Assembly: GCF_020463795.1 (NCBI RefSeq)
Contig: NZ_CP080025.1
Coordinates: 375,001 to 439,000 of the forward strand
DNA length: 64,000 bases
From: Echinicola marina
GTDB taxonomy: Bacteria > Bacteroidota > Bacteroidia > Cytophagales > Cyclobacteriaceae
Direction: 5' to 3'
In this document: positions 45,403-51,966 of the stretch, piece after piece
Layout: every line of letters starts with the position of its first letter
Position numbering within the stretch: position 1 is the first letter of the stretch
Position numbers and translations under genes: made by a program
The notes under the pieces: model-generated
What the model was told of the DNA's origin: nothing
What the model saw: the letters and a program-made list of their open reading frames with translations, nothing else
Database searches by the model: none

Positions 45403-46578
45403 TTAAATACTTCTACCCTTTTTCCGTCTCTTTTTTTTCTTCTTAGGAATTTGACCTACCTCCCCAGTATCAGGAACAGGCCTAAGCAGCAGATCAAGAA
45501 TATCAATGGTACCACCAACAATTTGATGACTAAGGTAAATTTCTTTTCGATCTTTTGTTGCTGTTCGTGCTGGTATTGAAGCTCCATCTTTATCACCTCG
45601 AGTTTGGAATTCATTTTGATCCCGCACTGATAATTGGTCTCGATCTGATCGTTCAGTCTGTCCTGCTTTCTGCTGATGTGCAGGAGACTGTCCTGCATCT
45701 TGGGAATGTACCCCATGAACTCGAGTTGTTTTTTCATCATTTCCTGATAGCCCTCTTGGGTATTTTGATGTTGTTCTTGCGTTTGCCTGGCCAATTGCTT
45801 GGCGATCTCTAGTTTGCTCATAGTGTAAGGTATTTGCGATGTTCTTCCATTTGAATTGGTTACCCAAGGATTGTCCTTTGGCCTTGAAGCCATCATAGCA
45901 ATAGGCTACTCCTGATACCCTGCCGGTACTGGCCTGGTTGAACAACAGGTTGGCTCCTGAAGCCTCTACTTGATGGATAAAATCCTCAATGGTATTGGTC
46001 CGCTTTAAGGCCTCTGATATTATTTGCTGTAGCACCATTTTCTTTGAGGGTTTACCGGTTCTCATTACCATTTCGATTTCATCCTTATTGGGCGCCTTGA
46101 CTTTGGCCTCCTTGCTGCTCTTTACTTGCTGCAATCCATATTTCTTTTCCAGTTTTCGCACCAGGCTTTCACTCCTTCTGTAATTGTTGCTGTCCGAGAC
46201 CACGGTTCCATCAAATCGGTTTCTCAGTGCCAACAAATGGCAATGGGGATGGTCGGCATCATGATGTCTGAAAATAAAATAGGCATTGTCATCGAATCCC
46301 ATGCCTTTCAGGTATTCATTGCCTATGGCCAACATTTTATCATTTGATATTTTTTCCTCCTTGCCAAAGCTTAGACTGACATGATAAGTGTTCCGTTTTA
46401 GCCTGGGATTCATACTCTTCATCAGCTCTACTTCTTTCTTTACCATTTCCCTGTCCAAACTGGTGAAGTTGGTTTCCAGTACTTCCGCCCGTTTGCTTTC
46501 ATCACTGGTCAGCATCTTTTTGAGATTATAATCCAGTGCTCCCATAAAGTTTTTGCCGATGGACTGTTTAGCGATCAT
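45403..46578 (-). CDS. Relaxase/mobilisation nuclease (MobA/VirD2-like)
   Basis: 391 residues from the ATG at 46578 (MIAKQSIGKNFMGALDYNL, the normal start of this family); an upstream start 16 codons earlier has no homology-like sequence. The metal-binding histidine motif HHDADHPHCHLLALRNRFDG is complete. The N-terminal tyrosine near residue 19 (DYNL) is the likely nicking residue. The C-terminal third is low-complexity and basic and overlaps a different gene in another frame. It nicks and pilots DNA at oriT during mobilisation. The start overlaps the mobC stop by 11 bases. Confidence 0.87.
   Translation of the reverse strand: MIAKQSIGKNFMGALDYNLKKMLTSDESKRAEVLETNFTSLDREMVKKEVELMKSMNPRLKRNTYHVSLSFGKEEKISNDKMLAIGNEYLKGMGFDDNAYFIFRHHDADHPHCHLLALRNRFDGTVVSDSNNYRRSESLVRKLEKKYGLQQVKSSKEAKVKAPNKDEIEMVMRTGKPSKKMVLQQIISEALKRTNTIEDFIHQVEASGANLLFNQASTGRVSGVAYCYDGFKAKGQSLGNQFKWKNIANTLHYEQTRDRQAIGQANARTTSKYPRGLSGNDEKTTRVHGVHSQDAGQSPAHQQKAGQTERSDRDQLSVRDQNEFQTRGDKDGASIPARTATKDRKEIYLSHQIVGGTIDILDLLLRPVPDTGEVGQIPKKKKKRRKKGRSI
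45456..45821 (-). CDS. Membrane-anchored coiled-coil protein nested out of frame in the relaxase gene
   Basis: 121 residues from the ATG at 45821 (MSKLEIAKQLARQTQEQHQ). It is read on the same strand as the relaxase, shifted by one base, and lies wholly inside the relaxase 3' end. It has a long Gln/Glu/Lys-rich coiled coil (about 1-95) followed by a strong membrane helix (TLVIKLLVVPLIFLICCLG). The regular protein architecture is unlike a chance frame, whereas the relaxase frame there is low complexity. A small membrane partner of the relaxase is plausible. The alternative is that one of the two frames is untranslated. Confidence 0.6.
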   Translation of the reverse strand: MSKLEIAKQLARQTQEQHQNTQEGYQEMMKKQLEFMGYIPKMQDSLLHISRKQDRLNDQIETNYQCGIKMNSKLEVIKMELQYQHEQQQKIEKKFTLVIKLLVVPLIFLICCLGLFLILGR

Positions 46579-46912
46579 GAAGCAGCAGTTTGATGACCTG
46601 GTCCAGTTTTGTAGAGATGGCGTCAATTGCCTTCATCCTGTCCGCTGGCACCTCAAATTTTGAATTGAGTTGTTTGGCTATCTGGTTGATATTATTACCA
46701 ATTCTTTTGAGCTCCACATAAGTCTGTTTGTCCAGTTTGGGGACCTTCGCCTTGGGCAACCTGTTTTTGAACACGCAAGCCCTGACCACGTCAGCGGCCG
46801 GCATCGCTGCCACCTCGCATAAACTCCCCAGCAGCCGGACCTCTTCTTCGGTCATCCGGAAAGTAAACTTTATATTTCTCTTCTGGTCTGCGGGTTTCTT
46901 TGGTCTTCCCAT
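46568..46912 (-). CDS. Mobilisation protein MobC (plasmid mobilisation relaxosome protein)
   Basis: 114 residues: basic ribbon-helix-helix-like N-terminus (GRPKKPADQKRNIKFTFRMTEEE) and the MobC signature YVELKRIGNNINQIAKQLN (about 71-89). MobC proteins bind near oriT and help the relaxase open the DNA. The relaxase start is inside its 3' end. The oriT-like hairpin is 34 bases upstream of its start. Confidence 0.88.
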   Translation of the reverse strand: MGRPKKPADQKRNIKFTFRMTEEEVRLLGSLCEVAAMPAADVVRACVFKNRLPKAKVPKLDKQTYVELKRIGNNINQIAKQLNSKFEVPADRMKAIDAISTKLDQVIKLLLHDR

Positions 46913-46945
46913 GAGTGAAATGAACGGAGTGAATTTCAGCCTGAG

Positions 46946-46998
46946 CGGAGCGAAGCAAGCCGTTTTGGTCTGACCAAAACATGGCTTGCTTCGCTCCG
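46946..46998. other. Candidate oriT: long perfect hairpin upstream of mobC
   Basis: CGGAGCGAAGCAAGCC (46946-46961) pairs with GGCTTGCTTCGCTCCG (46983-46998), all 16 bases. Inside, GTTTTGGT pairs with ACCAAAAC around a 3-base loop, with a 2-base AT bulge on one side. It fills most of the 101 bases between mobC and the primase gene. Inverted repeats just upstream of mobC-relaxase genes are the usual setting of oriT. A transcription terminator for the primase gene is the alternative, but no T run follows. Confidence 0.5.
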
Positions 46999-47013
46999 AC
47001 TTGTAAAACGTTC

Positions 47014-47553
47014 CTACCTTCGCATGCCAACGCTTTTTGACTTTCGATGGTAATCGTTTAGATCCTTATGCCCCAAATAGTTGCCCGATTGGTCAGTGCA
47101 TTGGCTGAAGTCTTTCAACAATCTTTTTGTCCAGGCCTTGCCTTGTATATCGTTGTCAAGGTAAAGGTTGACCCGTGGAAATCCTGCCAAAATCTTCTTT
47201 GCCGCATCCATATTAGACAGGGAATTGAGAACTAAGAAGTCATCTGGCTTCACTTCTTTTTGGTTGCGCTCGTAGAAACTGAGCAGGTCAAAAATTCCTT
47301 CGAACATATGAAGGTTGTTGCCTTCTCCTGGATAGTAGCTAATACCCTGGGCACTGCTTCCTTTCCAATAGGCATTCCGAATGGCCCAGCCGTTCTCGTT
47401 CCTATTTCCGATCCCGAAATACTTTTTGTCCCCTATGGAATAATACACTTCCATACAGAATCTGGATGCGGTCTCGACACTTACCTTCCGGTGAAGAAGG
47501 TAGTCCGTTAAGGTCGGATTGCTTCCAATGGCTTTTACCGACCGGATGGTCAT
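47014..47553 (-). CDS. Toprim-domain part of a split DNA primase
   Basis: 179 residues. The toprim features are the Glu of HMFEGIFDLLSF (about 91-102) and the paired acids of VNLYLDNDIQGKAW (about 132-145). The related one-piece primases of Bacteroidota mobile elements begin with a CHC2-like domain, which is here encoded separately just upstream. The start overlaps that gene's stop as ATGA. The two together have about 287 residues, the normal size of the whole protein. It would prime replication of the excised element. Confidence 0.75.
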   Translation of the reverse strand: MTIRSVKAIGSNPTLTDYLLHRKVSVETASRFCMEVYYSIGDKKYFGIGNRNENGWAIRNAYWKGSSAQGISYYPGEGNNLHMFEGIFDLLSFYERNQKEVKPDDFLVLNSLSNMDAAKKILAGFPRVNLYLDNDIQGKAWTKRLLKDFSQCTDQSGNYLGHKDLNDYHRKSKSVGMRR

Positions 47554-47876
47554 TTTGGATCCTGTTCCTTTTCCATGGGTTCCTGTGGGTGAAAAGAAAA
47601 AGAGTTACCAGTAATATCTTCGATGTAATGAAGGGCATCGGAAACCGAAATGCCCGGTTTCAATTTCATGACCAGATCAAGGACCTTTCCGCCATAATTA
47701 TTGTCCCCAAAATCAATCCATAGATTCTTGGAGGCACTGACCTTAAAGGAAGGTGTGTTTTCTTTCCTGTATGGGGAATGATAGAAATAACTGTCCCCTG
47801 AAATCTTTGATGGTTTGATGCCAAGCTTTTCCAGAAAACCAATAATGGAAAGGTCATTGGCTTGTTTGATGTTCAT
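47550..47876 (-). CDS. N-terminal (CHC2-like) part of a split DNA primase
   Basis: 108 residues like the N-terminal domain of mobile-element primases: ANDLSIIGFLEKLGIKPSKI, YFYHSPYRKENTPSFKVSASKNLWIDFG, GGKVLDLVMKL. The usual zinc ligands are not seen, as in many of these elements. The frame ends in the linker region, and the toprim part continues in another frame with a 4-base overlap. Either a frameshift broke one gene, or a working two-gene form exists. Confidence 0.72.
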   Translation of the reverse strand: MNIKQANDLSIIGFLEKLGIKPSKISGDSYFYHSPYRKENTPSFKVSASKNLWIDFGDNNYGGKVLDLVMKLKPGISVSDALHYIEDITGNSFSFHPQEPMEKEQDPK

Positions 47877-48021
47877 GGTAAGGTTGTTAAATGGTGAAAA
47901 TGTAAAACATGATTACTACGGATACTACCAGTGCGGGTGTGGTAGGCTTTATTAATTTTCTTATTAGTTGCCCATCCTATCTAATAGCTATAATCTTTGA
48001 AGTAGGAAGTACCCTGAATTT

Positions 48022-48303
48022 CTATTTTTTAAAGCCGTTCTTTTGCCTGCCCGCATTCATGACCTCCGACTTTTTGAAATAAACCCTGGTATTAAAGACA
48101 TGCTCCTTTAAAAACCCTTCCTTTCGCCAATTATTGATCGTCGTTCGGGACCTACCCAAAAGCTTCATAACTTCAGGGATTTGGATCAATTCATCATCCG
48201 GCTCTTGAGCAGGTAAAACGTCCGAAAGCCGAGAGGCAACCGCATCGGCGATTTCATCTACCAATACCTCCTTTTCAATTTGTGTTAAGATTACATCGTT
48301 CAT
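48022..48303 (-). CDS. Helix-turn-helix DNA-binding protein (excisionase/MerR-like)
   Basis: 93 residues. The C-terminal half has the small winged helix of this class: LIQIPEVMKLLGRSRTTINNWRKEGFLKEHVFNTRVYFKKSEV (in pieces, about 40-83). In Bacteroidota mobile elements this gene regularly precedes the primase and mob genes and acts as an activator or excision factor. A palindromic site lies upstream at 48348-48374. Confidence 0.82.
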   Translation of the reverse strand: MNDVILTQIEKEVLVDEIADAVASRLSDVLPAQEPDDELIQIPEVMKLLGRSRTTINNWRKEGFLKEHVFNTRVYFKKSEVMNAGRQKNGFKK

Positions 48304-48347
48304 GGCATAACTGTTTGATTACACTCCAAACTTGCCAAAACTATCTT

Positions 48348-48374
48348 TTGGGTAGTTAATCCGGGTATACCCAA
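48348..48374. promoter_or_regulatory. Palindromic operator-like site upstream of the HTH gene
   Basis: TTGGGTA (48348-48354) and TACCCAA (48368-48374) are perfect inverted arms. The second overlaps the 10-base palindrome GGGTATACCC (48363-48372). The site lies 45-71 bases before the HTH start, suitable for autoregulation. Confidence 0.4.
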
Positions 48375-48510
48375 GTTTTCAAAAAAGTTAGGTTTCTACC
48401 TAGATCCCTATCTCATGCTTGATCCTCTTTTGAAAGTTCCCTTTAAGTTTTTTGAACAGATGGTATTAAAATTTTGGAAAGAGAATTCATGACACGAAAA
48501 AAAAGGGCCA

Positions 48511-48981
48511 TTAAAGCCCTCCTTCATCAGCATAGGAATAATAGGATTCACTGGTAACAATTATATGATCCAGAACCGGCAATTCCATCAATTTACCCAG
48601 TTTGACCATTCGTTCAGTCAAATTGTTATCGGCATTACTTGGGAATCTATTTCCAGAAGGATGGTTGTGGACCAAAATCATTCCTGAGCTATTCGATTTT
48701 ACCGCAGCTGCAAAAATGATTTTTGGATCAGCAACAGTTCCAGAGGTTCCGCCCGTCGAGACATCAACGACTCCAAGAACCCTGTTGGAACGATTAAGCA
48801 ACATCACTTTAAACTGTTCTACGAACTGCAGTTTTGACTTATCCCAGTTTTCCAAAAGGACATCATAGGCTTCTTTGGAAGAGGTGATTTTAGGGACTTG
48901 GGAGAGCTTGACTTTGGGCCGGTAACTAAGGACGATTTCGGCTACTTTGTTGGAAACGATATTTTTGCTTTGGGTATCCAT
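48511..48981 (-). CDS. RadC/JAB-domain protein
   Basis: 156 residues. The JAMM metal motif is present as HNHPSGNRFPSNAD (about 101-114), with GVVDVSTGGTSGTVADPK before it and DHIIVTSESYYSYADEG at the end, the classic RadC C-terminal. The N-terminal helix-hairpin-helix of chromosomal RadC is missing, as usual for the short form carried by mobile elements. Its role is unknown; DNA repair function was not confirmed for RadC. Confidence 0.9.
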   Translation of the reverse strand: MDTQSKNIVSNKVAEIVLSYRPKVKLSQVPKITSSKEAYDVLLENWDKSKLQFVEQFKVMLLNRSNRVLGVVDVSTGGTSGTVADPKIIFAAAVKSNSSGMILVHNHPSGNRFPSNADNNLTERMVKLGKLMELPVLDHIIVTSESYYSYADEGGL

Positions 48982-49342
48982 AACATTTCATTTTTAAGGT
49001 TAGAAATTAATTTGGATACCATCCCAGCTTGAGGGCAATCAAGGCCAAGTGGCAACGGAATAAATGAAGGCCTAGCGGGCAGCCCAGTGTTTATGCCGAA
49101 CGCTCTTGGCACGCTACAGCAGCCCGAAAGCTAACTTTGTATCTGATTAATGAATAAATTATGCCCCTAATCTTTTGAAATTGTCCTATAAGTATCTACT
49201 CTTAACATTGAATTCTAAACTTTTTTACCTATTAGTGCATTTGTAAACGAAGCCATGCCCACAACAAAAAGTAGGGCTTCCTAAAATGCCTTTATAAATT
49301 AAACTTTTGGACCAAATAATGAAGGGAAAACTAAATCAATCT
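48982..49342. other. Right end of the island; no gene
   Basis: 361 bases between RadC and the GntR gene. The place where an integrase or attachment site could be expected shows neither; a short G+C-richer stretch lies at 49,020-49,130. No copy of the tRNA-Ser 3' end was found here. Confidence 0.4.
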
Positions 49343-50389
49343 TCATATAGAGCTCCTCTTTATAAAAGAAAAGTCATTTTTATATTGAATAATTTTTCTT
49401 TCAGAAACACATCTTGCTGCTAACTCTCCCATTTTTTTAAAGTCTGTTGACAATACCGAAACATTAAACAATTTTTTAATTGGAGTATCATTATAACTGA
49501 TTACACCTATGTCTAGCCCCAAGGCATATTTTTTTGATTTTACTCGAATCATAACTTCTAAAAAATCATTTTCACTAATCACGACATAAGCCTGGCCAGC
49601 ACTAAAACAACTATCCAGAGATGAGACATCAAACACTTCGAAAGCCAAATCATTTTTTTTACAAAAAGTGATAAAGCCTTGTTTCACTTCTATGGGATAG
49701 CTATGAAAATAGCTTTTTGGGTATATAAGATTGATCTTTCCATATCGCTTGATTTCATTAATCGCTTGAGTAAGGGCCAAATTGATATCCTTTTCAAAAT
49801 CCTGATAGATGCAACTATAATTTTCTTTTAGATCAGGAATTTTCTTTTCTAAAACAATCAACTTTTCCCTTGGGATATTTTCTATACGTTCAAGGATTTG
49901 TTTAGGTAGCCCATAATGTTCTTTCTTAGGAACATGAAATAATGGTATAACCACTACATAATCATAGTTTTCGAATGAAGTTCCTAATTGGTCCATAAAT
50001 ATATGGACATCATTAAAAAAGAGACGAAATTCAATATCATAATCTTTATTTAGAGCTTCCTGCATTGTTTTAAAAACCTCTAATTTATAAGGACTTACTT
50101 TATTGACTAAATAGAGTATTTTCCCCACTTGATGTAGGACTTTCTTTTTATTCACATAGTAACCTTTTGAAGGTTCAGCCATCACTACGCCTTTCTTCCG
50201 GAGCCAATTATAGGCCTTCTCAATTGTGTCCCTTGATAGATATAACCGCTCACTCAACTCGTTTATTGAAGGAAGTTTATCCCCATTGGATATTTCTTCA
50301 ATGTAAATAAGAGAATAAATTCTATTGGCTACTTGTTGATATTTAGGAACTCTTGAACCTTCATCGATTTTGATATCAAAGTTCTTCAT
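49343..50389 (-). CDS. GntR-family regulator with sugar-binding-like effector domain
   Basis: 348 residues: an N-terminal GntR winged helix (about 10-78; YQQVANRIYSLIYIEEI, LPSINELSERLYLSRDTIEKAYNWL) and a C-terminal LacI/periplasmic-binding-protein-like domain (about 85-345), the form common in Bacteroidota carbohydrate loci. It is AT-rich, unlike the enzyme genes next to it. Its place directly downstream of the polysaccharide-utilisation genes suggests it controls them; the ligand is unknown. Confidence 0.83.
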   Translation of the reverse strand: MKNFDIKIDEGSRVPKYQQVANRIYSLIYIEEISNGDKLPSINELSERLYLSRDTIEKAYNWLRKKGVVMAEPSKGYYVNKKKVLHQVGKILYLVNKVSPYKLEVFKTMQEALNKDYDIEFRLFFNDVHIFMDQLGTSFENYDYVVVIPLFHVPKKEHYGLPKQILERIENIPREKLIVLEKKIPDLKENYSCIYQDFEKDINLALTQAINEIKRYGKINLIYPKSYFHSYPIEVKQGFITFCKKNDLAFEVFDVSSLDSCFSAGQAYVVISENDFLEVMIRVKSKKYALGLDIGVISYNDTPIKKLFNVSVLSTDFKKMGELAARCVSERKIIQYKNDFSFIKRSSI

Positions 50390-50453
50390 AAAGTCCTCTA
50401 TTTTCCATTAATTAATATAAACAAAATTTATTATTTGATCATTTTCAAACCTT

Positions 50454-50565
50454 GACCCGTGTTTTCACTGCACCTTACCACGGACCGAATGAAAGGTCAC
50501 GAGTAGAGAAACTCTGCCCCAACGAATAATAGCCACCTTAAGTTCTTATCCTGTGAGTACGGGTC
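50454..50565. repeat. 112-base element with terminal inverted repeats (MITE-like or structured)
   Basis: The ends GACCCGT (50454-50460) and ACGGGTC (50559-50565) are perfect inverted repeats, with imperfect extension inward (TTCAC against GTGAG). Inside are GACC...GGTC and AGAG-AAA-CTCT hairpins. It occupies the gap between the GntR and GH140 genes. It may be a small deleted transposable element or a terminator-like structure of the locus. Confidence 0.4.
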
Positions 50566-50578
50566 GAATTTGACTTTT

Positions 50579-51946
50579 TTAATAAGCCCTTTTTACATCG
50601 TCCATGATCAGCACCCAATCGTGCTCGTTGCCCTGAGAAGGTGGAGTGAATTTTCTAACGCCTTTGTTTTTGTAAACTCCGGCGATGGTTGTTTCGCCGG
50701 TTCTGGGGTTGTACCAACTGGCCTTTACTCTTTTTCCCGATATTCTGCCCATGACAACTTCAAAGGGATGTCCTGAAGAGGAATAGATAAAGGCGTAGTC
50801 GTTTCCTCGTGTAGCCATAACGCGCTCCCGGTAATGATCAGAACTGCTCACGATCATAGATGGATCAGGTATGCGGTCCAGCATCGGGCGCGACTCCATC
50901 AGCTTTCTTACAAAAGTCATAGAACTGGCACCAGGCAGATCCAGCGATTCATACCAGGGTCTGGTAGCGGAAATGTGGCGTTTGCGCTCTGGGGCATACA
51001 TTTGCCAGACGTTGTTGCACCCATAAGTATGACCGTGTGCTCCTGCGAATAAGCTGAGATAAGCCTTTCTTCTTACATCGTTCGGATCGGAGTAACCATT
51101 TTTTTCCAGATCAAAGCAGACAGGGATCTCTTCATACATCGGTTCTCCATCCATCGTAGGTTTTACTGGCTTCAGGTTGTAGTCGTGGCTTATCTTTTCC
51201 CATACTTTTGTGTCGGCACAATGGCTGGTCTGGAGCATATTAAAGTCCAGCCATTCGTCTTCATGAAACCAGGTCGACGACGCGGTCTGCGGGTGAAATG
51301 TCATTAATGCCTTGTCATTTCCGCCCACAGTTTCCACAATCCCTCTGGCCATCGCCCGCCAGATCTCTACATCGTCGCTGTCTTCTCTGGGATTTCTATC
51401 CCCGCCTATTACCCAAATGATATTGCGATTGTGCTTGTACCGGTTGCCGATGAACCTGCCATATTTATAAGCATTTTCCGGATTAAAAATTTCAGGACCT
51501 ACACCCCACTTGTTTTTGAAGACTTTATCTCCCCAGGTGGGCAACAGCGCAATGTGCAAATTCAGCTCAGCCGCCTTTTCAATGACAAAATCCACGTGCT
51601 TGAAATACGCTTCGTTGGGCTTTGCGGGATCATTGTCAGTCAAAGGAAGCTCTCCGTAGGCGTTTGGTTCTTCCAGTCCGTTATGCTCGGCAAGCACTAC
51701 CGCCTGAATTACCGTAAATCCTTTGCCAGCTCGGTCTTTCAGGTACAGGTAAGCCTCTCCCCTGTTCAGCCGGTGGAAAAGTTCCCAGGCCGTGTCGCCA
51801 AGATAGAAAAAAGGTGTCCCATCCTGGTAGACAAGAAAGCGGCCATTGTCGCTCACCGTCAGATTCGATTGGGCGAGACTGCAAAGAGAAAGAAGAAGGG
51901 CCGAAAAGGTGAAAAATAACGTTTTCATAAACCTGTTGATCATCAA
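50579..51946 (-). CDS. GH140-type glycoside hydrolase (apiosidase-like, DUF4038)
   Basis: 455 residues; the signal peptide ends near LCSLAQ, and an ATG at 51928 is an alternative start. The TIM-barrel landmarks of the DUF4038 group are present: TPFFYLGDTAWELFHRL, GFTVIQAVVLAEHNGL, WVIGGDRNPRED with an acid (D), and PTMDGEPMYEEIP with a conserved E. The small C-terminal beta domain has SWYNPRTGE. The characterised GH140 enzyme removes apiose side chains of plant pectin (RG-II). The exact sugar here cannot be read from sequence. Last gene of the locus. Confidence 0.85.
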   Translation of the reverse strand: MMINRFMKTLFFTFSALLLSLCSLAQSNLTVSDNGRFLVYQDGTPFFYLGDTAWELFHRLNRGEAYLYLKDRAGKGFTVIQAVVLAEHNGLEEPNAYGELPLTDNDPAKPNEAYFKHVDFVIEKAAELNLHIALLPTWGDKVFKNKWGVGPEIFNPENAYKYGRFIGNRYKHNRNIIWVIGGDRNPREDSDDVEIWRAMARGIVETVGGNDKALMTFHPQTASSTWFHEDEWLDFNMLQTSHCADTKVWEKISHDYNLKPVKPTMDGEPMYEEIPVCFDLEKNGYSDPNDVRRKAYLSLFAGAHGHTYGCNNVWQMYAPERKRHISATRPWYESLDLPGASSMTFVRKLMESRPMLDRIPDPSMIVSSSDHYRERVMATRGNDYAFIYSSSGHPFEVVMGRISGKRVKASWYNPRTGETTIAGVYKNKGVRKFTPPSQGNEHDWVLIMDDVKRAY

Positions 51947-51966
51947 TGGTTGCTTACAAATTTTCT

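Larger units (their letters stand above)
32240..49342. mobile_element. Accessory island with defence genes and an integrative/mobilisable element module
   Basis: Everything from just after tRNA-Ser to the GntR gene is accessory in character: reverse transcriptase, type I restriction-modification with a SIR2-like gene, Xre regulators, relaxase, MobC, primase pieces, an HTH/excisionase-like protein and RadC. The last six are the usual core of Bacteroidota mobilisable elements. The left part is clearly more AT-rich than the backbone. Neither an integrase gene nor a second copy of the tRNA 3' end was found, so the borders are approximate and the element may be decayed or composite. Confidence 0.55.

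Noticed and set aside
45555-45812. 85-codon plus-strand frame in the relaxase 3' region
   Set aside because: Antisense to both the relaxase and the nested coiled-coil gene, which explain this segment better.
46791-47030. 79-codon frame across the oriT-like hairpin
   Set aside because: It runs through the hairpin and overlaps mobC in another frame; the sequence resembles no protein.
32177-50450. Duplicate of the tRNA-Ser 3' end marking an attachment site
   Set aside because: Searched by eye for the T-loop and acceptor sequence; no convincing copy was found.
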